Origin: Loxodes magnus
Taxonomy: Eukaryota; Ciliophora; Karyorelictea; Loxodida; Loxodidae
Direction of reading: 5' to 3'
DNA: 64,000 nt
Assembly: GCA_946699065.1 (NCBI GenBank)
Contig: CAMPDV010000436.1
Coordinates: 186,001-250,000 of the forward strand
This document shows positions 30,601 to 42,689 of this stretch, piece after piece (position 1 is the stretch's first letter; each line of letters starts with the position of its first letter). The translations under genes were made by a program, and so were the position numbers. The notes beneath the pieces were generated by a model, which saw only the letters and a program-made list of their open reading frames with translations, did not search any database and was not told where the DNA came from.

Positions 30601-33600
30601 GAGACTATTTGACGTCAAGACAGGTACCTGTAAGACCATGAGTGGTCACACAGATTCTCTATATGCTGTGGCTATATCCAGTGATTCGGAGTTCATCGTA
30701 TCGGGAAGTTATGATAATACGGTGAGACTATGGGACGTCAAGACAGGTACCTGTAAGACCATGAGTGGTCACAACGGTTAGGTATTATCTGTGGCCATAT
30801 CCAGTGATTCAGAGTTCATCGTATCGGGAAGTTATGATAATACGGTGAGACTATGGGACGTCAAGACAGGTACCTGTAAGACCATGAGTGGTCACACATG
30901 GTATGTATTATCTGTGGCTATATCCAGTGATTCGGAGTTCATCGTATCGGGAAGTTATGATTAGACGGTGAGACTATGGGACGTCAAGACAGGTACCTGT
31001 AAGACCATGAGTGGTCACACATGGTATGTATTATCTGTGGCTATATCCAGTGATTCGGAGTTCATCTTATCGGGAAGTGCAGATAATACGGTGAGACTAT
31101 GGGACGTCAAGACAGGTACCTGTAAGACCATGAGTGGTCACACATGGTATGTAAATGCTGTGGCTATATCCAGTGATTCGGAGTTCATCGTATCGGGAAG
31201 TTATGATTAGACGGTGAGACTATGGGACGTCAAGACAGGTACCTGTAAGACCATGAGTGGTCACACAGATTCTCTATATGCTGTGGCTATATCCAGTGAT
31301 TCAGAGTTCATCGTATCGGGAAGTTCAGATATTACGGTGAGACTATGGGACGTCAAGACAGGTACCTGTAAGACCATGAGTGGTCACACTAATTAAGTAT
31401 TATCTGTGGCCATATCCAGTGATTCAGAGTTCATCGTATCGGGAAGTTATGATTAGACGGTGAGACTATGGGACGTCAAGACAGGTACCTGTAAGACCAA
31501 GAGTGGTCACACAAATGTTGTATATTCTGTGGCTATATCCAGTGATTCGGAGTTCATCGTATCGGGAAGTTATGATTATACTGTGAGACTATGGGACGTC
31601 AAGACAGGTACCTGTAAGACCATGAGTGGTCACACACATTATGTATCATCTGTGGCCATATCCAGTGATTCAGAGTTCATCGTATCGGGAAGTTCAGATA
31701 AGACGGTGAGACTATGGGACGTCAAGACAGGTACCTGTAAGACCATGAGTGGTCACACATGGTATGTATTATCTGTGGCTATATCCAGTGATTCGGAGTT
31801 CATCTTATCGGGAAGTTCAGATAATACGGTGAGACTATGGGACGTCAAGACAGGTACCTGTAAGACCATGAGTGGTCACACAGATTCTCTATATGCTGTG
31901 GCTATATCCAGTGATTCAGAGTTCATCGTATCGGGAAGTTCAGATATTACGGTGAGACTATGGGACGTCAAGACAGGTACCTGTAAGACCATGAGTGGTC
32001 ACAACAGTTAGGTATATTCTGTGGCTATATCCAGTGATTCGGAGTTCATCGTATCGGGAAGTTATGATAATACGGTGAGACTATGGGACGTCAAGACAGG
32101 TACCTGTAAGACCATGAGTGGTCACAACGGTTAGGTATATTCTGTGGCTATATCCAGTGATTCGGAGTTCATCGTATCGGGAAGTTATGATAATACGGTG
32201 AGACTATGGGACGTCAAGACAGGTACCTGTAAGACCATGAGTGGTCACACAGATTCTCTATATGCTGTGGCTATATCCAGTGATTCGGAGTTCATCGTAT
32301 CGGGAAGTTATGATAAGACGGTGAGACTGTGGGACGTCAAGACAGGTACCTGTAAGACCATGAGTGGTCACACTAATTAGGTATTATCTGTGGCTATATC
32401 CAGTGATTCGGAGTTCATCTTATCGGGAAGTTCAGATAATACGGTGAGACTATGGGACGTCAAGACAGGTACCTGTAAGACCATGAGTGGTCACACATGG
32501 TATGTAAATGCTGTGGCTATATCCAGTGATTCGGAGTTAATCGTATCGGGAAGTTATGATTAGACTGTGAGACTATGGGACGTCAAGACAGGTACCTGTA
32601 AGACCATGAGTGGTCACAACAGTTAGGTATATTCTGTGGCTATATCCAGTGATTCGGAGTTCATCGTATCGGGAAGTGTAGATAAGACGGTGAGACTATG
32701 GGACGTCAAGACAGGTACCTGTAAGACCATGAGTGGTCACACAGATTATGTATCATCTGTGGCTATATCCAGTGATTCAGAGTTCATCGTATCGGGAAGT
32801 TATGATAAGACGGTGAGACTATGGGACGTCAAGACAGGTACCTGTAAGACCATGAGTGGTCACACACATTAGGTATCATCTGTGGCTATATCCAGTGATT
32901 CAGAGTTCATCGTATCGGGAAGTGTAGATAATACGGTGAGACTATGGGACGTCAAGACAGGTACCTGTAAGACCATGAGTGGTCACACTAGATATGTAAG
33001 ATCTGTGGCTATATCCAGTGATTCAGAGTTCATCGTATCGGGAAGTGTAGATAATACGGTGAGACTATGGGACGTCAAGACAGGTACCTGTAAGACCATG
33101 AGTGGTCACACTAATGTTGTATATGCTGTGGCTATATCCAGTGATTCAGAGTTCATCGTATCGGGAAGTTATGATTAGACGGTGAGACTATGGGACGTCA
33201 AGACAGGTACCTGTAAGACCATGAGTGATCACAACGGTTAGGTATATTCTGTGGCTATATCCAGTGATTCAGAGTTCATCGTATCGGGAAGTTCAGATAA
33301 TACGGTGAGACTATGGGACGTCAAGACAGGTACCTGTAAGACCATGAGTGGTCACACTAATTAGGTATTATCTGTGGCTATATCCAGTGATTCAGAGTTC
33401 ATCGTATCGGGAAGTTCAGATAAGACGGTGAGACTATGGGACGTCAAGACAGGTACCTGTAAGACCATGAGTGGTCACACAGATTCTCTATATGCTGTGG
33501 CTATATCCAGTGATTCAGAGTTCATCGTATCGGGAAGTTATTATTAGACGGTGAGACTATGGGACGTCAAGACAGGTACCTGTAAGACCAAGAGTGGTCA

Positions 33601-34597
33601 CAACGGTTAGGTATATTCTGTGGCTATATCCAGTGATTCAGAGTTCATCGTATCGGGAAGTTATGATAATACGGTGAGACTATGGGACGTCAAGACAGGT
33701 ACCTGTAAGACCATGAGTGGTCACAACGGTTAGGTATATTCTGTGGCTATATCCAGTGATTTGGAGTTCATCGTATCGGGAAGTTATGATTAGACGGTGA
33801 GACTATGGGACGTCAAGACAGGTACCTGTAAGACCATGAGTGGTCACACAGATTCTCTATATGCTGTGGATATATCCAGTGATTCAGAGTTCATCGTATC
33901 GGGAAGTTATGATAATACGGTGAGACTATGGGACGTCAAGACAGGTACCTGTAAGACCATGAGTGGTCACACTAATTAAGTATTATCTGTGGCTATATCC
34001 AGTGATTCGGAGTTCATCGTATCGGGAAGTTCAGATAATACGGTGAGACTATGGGACGTCAAGACAGGTACCTGTAAGACCATGAGTGGTCACAACGGTT
34101 AGGTATATTCTGTGGCTATATCCAGTGATTCAGAGTTCATCGTATCGGGAAGTTATGATAAGACGGTGAGACTATGGGACGTCAAGACAGGTACCTGTAA
34201 GACCATGAGTGGTCACACTAGTTATGTATCATCTGTGGCCATATCCAGTGATTCAGAGTTCATCGTATCGGGAAGTTATGATTAGACTGTGAGACTATGG
34301 GACGTCAAGACAGGTACCTGTAAGACCATGAGTGGTCACACATGGTATGTAAATGCTGTGGCTATATCCAGTGATTCGGAGTTCATCGTATCGGGAAGTT
34401 ATGATAATACGGTGAGACTATGGGACGTCAAGACAGGTACCTGTAAGACCATGAGTGGTCACACAGATTCTGTAAGATCTGTGGCTATATCCAGTGATTC
34501 AGAGTTCATCGTATCGGGAAGTTCAGATAATACGGTGAGACTATGGGACGTCAAGACAGGTACCTGTAAGACCATGAGTGGTCACACTAATTCTGTA

Positions 34598-34600
34598 TGA
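34598..34600 (+). other. In-frame TGA at blade position 7
   Basis: AGA of the DSVRS loop has become TGA, in an NSV-TGA-S loop. Confidence 0.9.
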
Positions 34601-35092
34601 TCTGTGGCTATATCCAGTGATTCAGAGTTCATCGTATCGGGAAGTTCAGATAAGACGGTGAGACTATGGGACGTCAAGACAGGTACCTGTAAGACCATGA
34701 GTGGTCACACACATTAGGTATCATCTGTGGCTATATCCAGTGATTCAGAGTTCATCGTATCGGGAAGTGTAGATAATACGGTGAGACTATGGGACGTCAA
34801 GACAGGTACCTGTAAGACCATGAGTGGTCACAACGGTTAGGTATATTCTGTGGCTATATCCAGTGATTCAGAGTTCATCGTATCGGGAAGTTATGATTAG
34901 ACGGTGAGACTATGGGACGTCAAGACAGGTACCTGTAAGACCATGAGTGGTCACACATGGTATGTATTATCTGTGGCTATATCCAGTGATTCGGAGTTCA
35001 TCTTATCGGGAAGTTCAGATAATACGGTGAGACTATGGGACGTCAAGACAGGTACCTGTAAGACCATGAGTGGTCACACTAATTCTGTATGA
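34601..35092 (+). CDS. WD40 array segment 10 (4 blades between two TGAs)
   Basis: Exactly four blades (492 bp) between two identical TGA codons, each in an NSV-TGA-S loop. The spacing of a whole number of blades shows that the TGA-bearing blade itself was duplicated. It is too short for a propeller alone, and I treat it as part of the same reading frame as segments 9 and 11. Confidence 0.4.
35090..35092 (+). other. In-frame TGA at blade position 7, copy
   Basis: Same codon and loop, four repeats (492 bp) after the first. Confidence 0.9.
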
Positions 35093-36751
35093 TCTGTGGC
35101 TATATCCAGTGATTCGGAGTTCATCGTATCGGGAAGTTATGATTAGACGGTGAGACTATGGGACGTCAAGACAGGTACCTGTAAGACCATGAGTGGTCAC
35201 ACATGGTATGTATTATCTGTGGCTATATCCAGTGATTCGGAGTTCATCGTATCGGGAAGTTCAGATAATACGGTGAGACTATGGGACGTCAAGACAGGTA
35301 CCTGTAAGACCATGAGTGGTCACACATGGTATGTAAATGCTGTGGCTATATCCAGTGATTCGGAGTTCATCGTATCGGGAAGTTATGATTAGACGGTGAG
35401 ACTATGGGACGTCAAGACAGGTACCTGTAAGACCATGAGTGGTCACACATGGTATGTATTATCTGTGGCTATATCCAGTGATTCGGAGTTCATCTTATCG
35501 GGAAGTTCAGATAATACGGTGAGACTATGGGACGTCAAGACATGTACCTGTAAGACCATGAGTGGTCACACATGGTATTTAAATGCTGTGGCTATATCCA
35601 GTGATTCGGAGTTCATCGTATCGGGAAGTTATGATTAGACGGTGAGACTATGGGACGTCAAGACAGGTACCTGTAAGACCATGAGTGGTCACAACAGTTA
35701 GGTATATTCTGTGGCTATATCCAGTGATTCGGAGTTCATCTTATCGGGAAGTTATGATAATACGGTGAGACTATGGGACGTCAAGACAGGTACCTGTAAG
35801 ACCATGAGTGGTCACAACGGTTAGGTATATTCTGTGGCTATATCCAGTGATTCAGAGTTCATCGTATCGGGAAGTTATGATAAGACGGTGAGACTAGCGG
35901 ACGTCAAGACAGGTACCTGTAAGACCATGAGTGGTCACACTAGTTATGTATTATCTGTGGCTATATCCAGTGATTCGGAGTTCATCGTATCGGGAAGTTA
36001 TGATTATACGGTGAGACTATGGGACGTCAAGACAGGTACCTGTAAGACCATGAGTGGTCACACAGATTCTCTATATGCTGTGGCTATATCCAGTGATTCA
36101 GAGTTCATCGTATCGGGAAGTTATGATAATACGGTGAGACTATGGGACGTCAAGACAGGTACCTGTAAGACCATGAGTGGTCACACACATTATGTATTAT
36201 CTGTGGCTATATCCAGTGATTCAGAGTTCATCGTATCGGGAAGTTATGATAATACGGTGAGACTATGGGACGTCAAGACAGGTACCTGTAAGACCATGAG
36301 TGGTCACACATGGTATGTATTATCTGTGGCTATATCCAGTGATTCGGAGTTCATCGTATCGGGAAGTTATGATAAGACGGTGAGACTATGGGACGTCAAG
36401 ACAGGTACCTGTAAGACCATGAGTGGTCACACTAATGTTGTATATGCTGTGGCTATATCCAGTGATTCGGAGTTCATCGTATCGGGAAGTTATGATAATA
36501 CGGTGAGACTATGGGACGTCAAGACAGGTACCTGTAAGACCATGAGTGGTCACAACGGTTAGGTATATTCTGTGGCTATATCCAGTGATTCAGAGTTCAT
36601 CGTATCGGGAAGTGCAGATAAAACGGTGAGACTATGGGACGTCAAGACAGGTACCTGTAAGACCATGAGTGGTCACACATGGTATGTAAATGCTGTGGCT
36701 ATATCCAGTGATTCGGAGTTCATCGTATCAGAAGTTATGATTATACGGTGA
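35093..36751 (+). CDS. WD40 array segment 11 (TAR read as Gln)
   Basis: About 13 blades in the frame of segments 9 and 10. It contains a blade with Ala in place of Trp30 (GCG at 35897-35899) and a WYLNA loop (TTA for GTA, near 35578). It is closed by TATCAGAAG in place of TATCGGGAAG near 36730, a net loss of one G with a G-to-A change, which brings in TGA at 36749-36751. Confidence 0.5.
36725..36751 (+). other. Frameshift type d: TATCGGGAAG to TATCAGAAG
   Basis: Net loss of one base at Gly21. The old frame meets TGA at 36749. First of four copies. Confidence 0.9.
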
Positions 36752-39700
36752 GACTATGGGACGTCAAGACAGGTACCTGTAAGACCATGAGTGGTCACAC
36801 ATGGTATTTAAATGCTGTGGCTATATCCAGTGATTCAGAGTTCATCGTATCGGGAAGTTATGATAAGACGGTGAGACTAGCGGACGTCAAGACAGGTACC
36901 TGTAAGACCATGAGTGGTCACAAAGATTCTCTATATGCTGTGGCTATATCCAGTGATTCAGAGTTCATCGTATCGGGAAGTTATGATTAGACGGTGAGAC
37001 TATGGGACGTCAAGACAGGTACCTGTAAGACCATGAGTGGTCACACTAATTAGGTATTATCTGTGGCTATATCCAGTGATTCAGAGTTCATCGTATCGGG
37101 AAGTTCAGATAATACGGTGAGACTATGGGACGTCAAGACAGGTACCTGTAAGACCATGAGTGGTCACAACGGTTAGGTATATTCTGTGGCTATATCCAGT
37201 GATTCGGAGTTCATCGTATCGGGAAGTTATGATAATACGGTGAGACTATGGGACGTCAAGACAGGTACCTGTAAGACCATGAGTGGTCACAAAGATTCTC
37301 TATATGCTGTGGCTATATCCAGTGATTCGGAGTTCATCGTATCGGGAAGTTATGATAATACGGTGAGACTATGGGACGTCAAGACAGGTACCTGTAAGAC
37401 CATGAGTTGTCACACACATTATGTATTATCTGTGGCTATATCCAGTGATTCAGAGTTCATCGTATCGGGAAGTTATGATTAGACGGTGAGACTATGGGAC
37501 GTCAAGACAGGTACCTGTAAGAACATGAGTGGTCACACTAATTATGTATTATCTGTGGCTATATCCAGTGATTCGGAGTTCATCGTATCGGGAAGTTATG
37601 ATAATACGGTGAGACTATGGGACGTCAAGACAGGTACCTGTAAGACCATGAGTGGTCACAAAGATTCTCTATATGCTGTGGCTATATCCAGTGATTCGGA
37701 GTTCATCGTATCGGGAAGTTATGATAAGACGGTGAGACTATGGGACGTCAAGACAGGTACCTGTAAGAACATGAGTGGTCACACTAATTATGTATTATCT
37801 GTGGCTATATCCAGTGATTCAGAGTTCATCGTATCGGGAAGTTATGATTATACGGTGAGACTATGGGACGTCAAGACAGGTACCTGTAAGACCATGAGTG
37901 GTCACACTAATGTTGTATATGCTGTGGCTATATCCAGTGATTCAGAGTTCATCGTATCGGGAAGTAGAGATGAGACGGTGAGACTATGGGACGTCAAGAC
38001 AGGTACCTGTAAGACCATGAGTGGTCACACAAGTTATGTATTATCTGTGGCTATATCCAGTGATTCAGAGTTCATCGTATCGGGAAGTTCAGATAATACG
38101 GTGAGACTATGGGACGTCAAGACAGGTACCTGTAAGACCATGAGTGGTCACACTAATGTTGTATATGCTGTGGCTATATCCAGTGATTCGGAGTTCATCT
38201 TATCGGGAAGTTCAGATAATACGGTGAGACTATGGGACGTCAAGACAGGTACCTGTAAGACCATGAGTGGTCACACTAATTATGTATTATCTGTGGCTAT
38301 ATCCAGTGATTCAGAGTTCATCGTATCGGGAAGTTCAGATAATACGGTGAGACTATGGGACGTCAAGACAGGTACCTGTAAGACCATGAGTGGTCACACA
38401 TGGTATGTAAATGCTGTGGCTATATCCAGTGATTCGGAGTTCATCGTATCGGGAAGTTCAGATAATACGGTGAGACTATGGGACGTCAAGACAGGTACCT
38501 GTAAGACCATGAGTTGTCACACACATTATGTATTATCTGTGTCTATATCCAGTGATTCAGAGTTCATCGTATCGGGAAGTTATGATTAGACTTTGAGACT
38601 ATGGGACGTCAAGACAGGTACCTGTAAGAACATGAGTGGTCACACTAATTATGTATTATCTGTGGCTATATCCAGTGATTCAGAGTTCATCGTATCGGGA
38701 AGTTATGATTAGACTGTGAGACTATGGGACGTCAAGACAGGTACCTGTAAGACCAAGAGTGGTCACAACGGTTAGGTATATTCTGTGGCTATATCCAGTG
38801 ATTCAGAGTTCATCGTATCGGGAAGTTATGATAATACGGTGAGACTATGGGACGTCAAGACAGGTACCTGTAAGACCATGAGTGGTCACACAAGTTATGT
38901 ATTATCTGTGGCTATATCCAGTGATTCAGAGTTCATCGTATCGGGAAGTTATGATTATACGGTGAGACTATGGGACGTCAAGACAGGTACCTGTAAGACC
39001 ATGAGTGGTCACACAAGTTATGTATTATCTGTGGCTATATCCAGTGATTCAGAGTTCATCGTATCGGGAAGTTATGATTATACGGTGAGACTATGGGACG
39101 TCAAGACAGGTACCTGTAAGACCATGAGTGGTCACACAAGTTATGTATTATCTGTGGCTATATCCAGTGATTCAGAGTTCATCGTATCGGGAAGTTCAGA
39201 TAATACGGTGAGACTATGGGACGTCAAGACAGGTACCTGTAAGACCATGAGTGGTCACACTAATGTTGTATATGCTGTGGCTATATCCAGTGATTCGGAG
39301 TTCATCTTATCGGGAAGTTCAGATAATACGGTGAGACTATGGGACGTCAAGACAGGTACCTGTAAGACCATGAGTGGTCACACTAATGTTGTATATGCTG
39401 TGGCTATATCCAGTGATTCAGAGTTCATCGTATCGGGAAGTTCAGATAATACGGTGAGACTATGGGACGTCAAGACAGGTACCTGTAAGACCATGAGTGG
39501 TCACACTAATGTTGTATATGCTGTGGCTATATCCAGTGATTCAGAGTTCATCGTATCGGGAAGTTATGATAATACGGTGAGACTATGGGACGTCAAGACA
39601 GGTACCTGTAAGACCATGAGTGGTCACACAGATTCTGTAAGATCTGTGGCTATATCCAGTGATTCGGAGTTCATCGTATCGGGAAGTGTAGATAAGACGG

Positions 39701-40194
39701 TGAGACTATGGGACGTCAAGACAGATACCTGTTAGACCAAGAGTGGTCACACATGGTATGTATTATCTGTGGCTATATCCAGTGATTCGGAGTTCATCTT
39801 ATCGGGAAGTTCAGATAATACGGTGAGACTATGGGACGTCAAGACAGGTACCTGTAAGACCATGAGTGGTCACACACATTAGGTATCATCTGTGGCTATA
39901 TCCAGTGATTCAGAGTTCATCGTATCGGGAAGTGTAGATAATACGGTGAGACTATGGGACGTCAAGACAGGTACCTGTAAGACCATGAGTGGTCACAACA
40001 GTTAGGTATATTCTGTGGCTATATCCAGTGATTCGGAGTTCATCGTATCGGGAAGTTATGATAATACGGTGAGACTATGGGACGTCAAGACAGGTACCTG
40101 TAAGACCATGAGTGGTCACAACGGTTAGGTATATTCTGTGGCTATATCCAGTGATTCAGAGTTCATCGTATCAGAAGTTATGATTATACGGTGA
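36730..40194 (+). CDS. WD40 array segment 12 (TAR read as Gln)
   Basis: About 28 blades. It holds the longest run with no TAR codon at all, nine blades at 37486-38589, so those blades are open under any code. Rare residues include Arg23 with Glu25 (GAG at 37972-37974), Ser for Ala10 near 38542, and a TAG at blade position 38 (39733-39735). It is closed by the same TATCAGAAG lesion as segment 11 (TGA at 40192-40194). Confidence 0.55.
40168..40194 (+). other. Frameshift type d, second copy
   Basis: Same lesion, TGA at 40192. Confidence 0.9.
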
Positions 40195-40685
40195 GACTAT
40201 GGGACGTCAAGACAGGTACCTGTAAGACCATGAGTGGTCACACATGGTATTTAAATGCTGTGGCTATATCCAGTGATTCAGAGTTCATCGTATCGGGAAG
40301 TTATGATAAGACGGTGAGACTATGGGACGTCAAGACAGGTACCTGTAAGACCATGAGTGGTCACACTAATGTTGTATATGCTGTGGCTATATCCAGTGAT
40401 TCAGAGTTCATCGTATCGGGAAGTTCAGATAATACGGTGAGACTATGGGACGTCAAGACAGGTACCTGTAAGACCATGAGTGGTCACAACGGTTAGGTAT
40501 ATTCTGTGGCTATATCCAGTGATTCAGAGTTCATCGTATCGGGAAGTGCAGATAAAACGGTGAGACTATGGGACGTCAAGACAGGTACCTGTAAGACCAT
40601 GAGTGGTCACACATGGTATGTAAATGCTGTGGCTATATCCAGTGATTCGGAGTTCATCGTATCAGAAGTTATGATTATACGGTGA
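40173..40685 (+). CDS. WD40 array segment 13 (4 blades)
   Basis: About four blades between two copies of the TATCAGAAG lesion, ending in TGA at 40683-40685. It begins with a DYT turn and a WYLNA loop, as segment 12 does, so its 5' edge is a copy of the start of that segment. It is a short in-frame fragment, unlikely to be a gene by itself. Confidence 0.4.
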
Positions 40686-41460
40686 GACTATGGGACGTCA
40701 AGACAGGTACCTGTAAGACCATGAGTGGTCACAACGGTTAGGTATATTCTGTGGCTATATCCAGTGATTCAGAGTTCATCGTATCGGGAAGTTATGATAA
40801 GACGGTGAGACTAGCGGACGTCAAGACAGGTACCTGTAAGACCATGAGTGGTCACAAAGATTCTCTATATGCTGTGGCTATATCCAGTGATTCAGAGTTC
40901 ATCGTATCGGGAAGTTATGATTAGACGGTGAGACTATGGGACGTCAAGACAGGTACCTGTAAGACCATGAGTGGTCACACTAATGTTGTATATGCTGTGG
41001 CTATATCCAGTGATTCAGAGTTCATCGTATCGGGAAGTGATGACTAGACGGTGAGACTATGGGACGTCAAGACAGGTACCTGTAAGACCATGAGTGATCA
41101 CAACGGTTAGGTATATTCTGTGGCTATATCCAGTGATTCGGAGTTCATCGTATCGGGAAGTTATGATAATACGGTGAGACTATGGGACGTCAAGACAGGT
41201 ACCTGTAAGACCATGAGTGGTCACACTAGTTATGTATTATCTGTGGCTATATCCAGTGATTCGGAGTTCATCGTATCGGGAAGTTATGATTATACTGTGA
41301 GACTATGGGACGTCAAGACAGGTACCTGTAAGACCATGAGTGGTCACACACATTATGTATCATCTGTGGCCATATCCAGTGATTCAGAGTTCATCGTATC
41401 GGGAAGTTATGATTATACGGTGAGACTATGGGACGTCAAGACAGGTACCTGTAAGACCAT
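40484..41460 (+). repeat. Higher-order block D, copy 1 (8 repeats)
   Basis: Matches 41713-42689 at 1229 bp (10 x 123 less one base). It carries both the TATCAGAAG frameshift and the Trp30-to-Ala blade. A related version lies at about 36560-36990, with one blade swapped (WYLNA for NGQV). Confidence 0.7.
40659..40685 (+). other. Frameshift type d, third copy
   Basis: Same lesion, TGA at 40683, inside block D copy 1. Confidence 0.9.
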
Positions 41461-41914
41461 GAGTGGTCACACATGGTATGTAAATGCTGTGGCTATATCC
41501 AGTGATTCGGAGTTAATCGTATCGGGAAGTTATGATTAGACTGTGAGACTATGGGACGTCAAGACAGGTACCTGTAAGACCATGAGTGGTCACAACAGTT
41601 AGGTATATTCTGTGGCTATATCCAGTGATTCGGAGTTCATCGTATCGGGAAGTTATGATAATACGGTGAGACTATGGGACGTCAAGACAGGTACCTGTAA
41701 GACCATGAGTGGTCACAACGGTTAGGTATATTCTGTGGCTATATCCAGTGATTCAGAGTTCATCGTATCGGGAAGTGCAGATAAAACGGTGAGACTATGG
41801 GACGTCAAGACAGGTACCTGTAAGACCATGAGTGGTCACACATGGTATGTAAATGCTGTGGCTATATCCAGTGATTCGGAGTTCATCGTATCAGAAGTTA
41901 TGATTATACGGTGA
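40664..41914 (+). CDS. WD40 array segment 14 (TAR read as Gln)
   Basis: About ten blades, bounded on both sides by the TATCAGAAG lesion (TGA at 41912-41914). It includes a Trp30-to-Ala blade (40814-40816), a KDSLYA loop and a D-H change in SDHNG (Gly1 to Asp, near 41095). Nearly the whole segment is repeated 1229 bp further on. Confidence 0.45.
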
Positions 41915-42689
41915 GACTATGGGACGTCAAGACAGGTACCTGTAAGACCATGAGTGGTCACAACGGTTAGGTATATTCTGTGGCTATATCCAGTGATTCA
42001 GAGTTCATCGTATCGGGAAGTTATGATAAGACGGTGAGACTAGCGGACGTCAAGACAGGTACCTGTAAGACCATGAGTGGTCACAAAGATTCTCTATATG
42101 CTGTGGCTATATCCAGTGATTCAGAGTTCATCGTATCGGGAAGTTATGATTAGACGGTGAGACTATGGGACGTCAAGACAGGTACCTGTAAGACCATGAG
42201 TGGTCACACTAATGTTGTATATGCTGTGGCTATATCCAGTGATTCAGAGTTCATCGTATCGGGAAGTTATGATTAGACGGTGAGACTATGGGACGTCAAG
42301 ACAGGTACCTGTAAGACCATGAGTGATCACAACGGTTAGGTATATTCTGTGGCTATATCCAGTGATTCGGAGTTCATCGTATCGGGAAGTTATGATAATA
42401 CGGTGAGACTATGGGACGTCAAGACAGGTACCTGTAAGACCATGAGTGGTCACACTAGTTATGTATTATCTGTGGCTATATCCAGTGATTCGGAGTTCAT
42501 CGTATCGGGAAGTTATGATTATACTGTGAGACTATGGGACGTCAAGACAGGTACCTGTAAGACCATGAGTGGTCACACACATTATGTATCATCTGTGGCC
42601 ATATCCAGTGATTCAGAGTTCATCGTATCGGGAAGTTATGATTATACGGTGAGACTATGGGACGTCAAGACAGGTACCTGTAAGACCAT
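41713..42689 (+). repeat. Higher-order block D, copy 2 (8 repeats)
   Basis: Second copy of the block with frameshift and Ala30. One turn differs: TATGATTAG near 42268 where copy 1 has GATGACTAG near 41039. Confidence 0.7.
41888..41914 (+). other. Frameshift type d, fourth copy
   Basis: Same lesion, TGA at 41912, inside block D copy 2. Confidence 0.9.

Noticed and set aside
37486-38589. An independent WD40 gene with its own start
   Set aside because: The frame runs in without change from the preceding blades through TAG codons. It starts at the Val27 GTG like every other piece and has no upstream region of its own.
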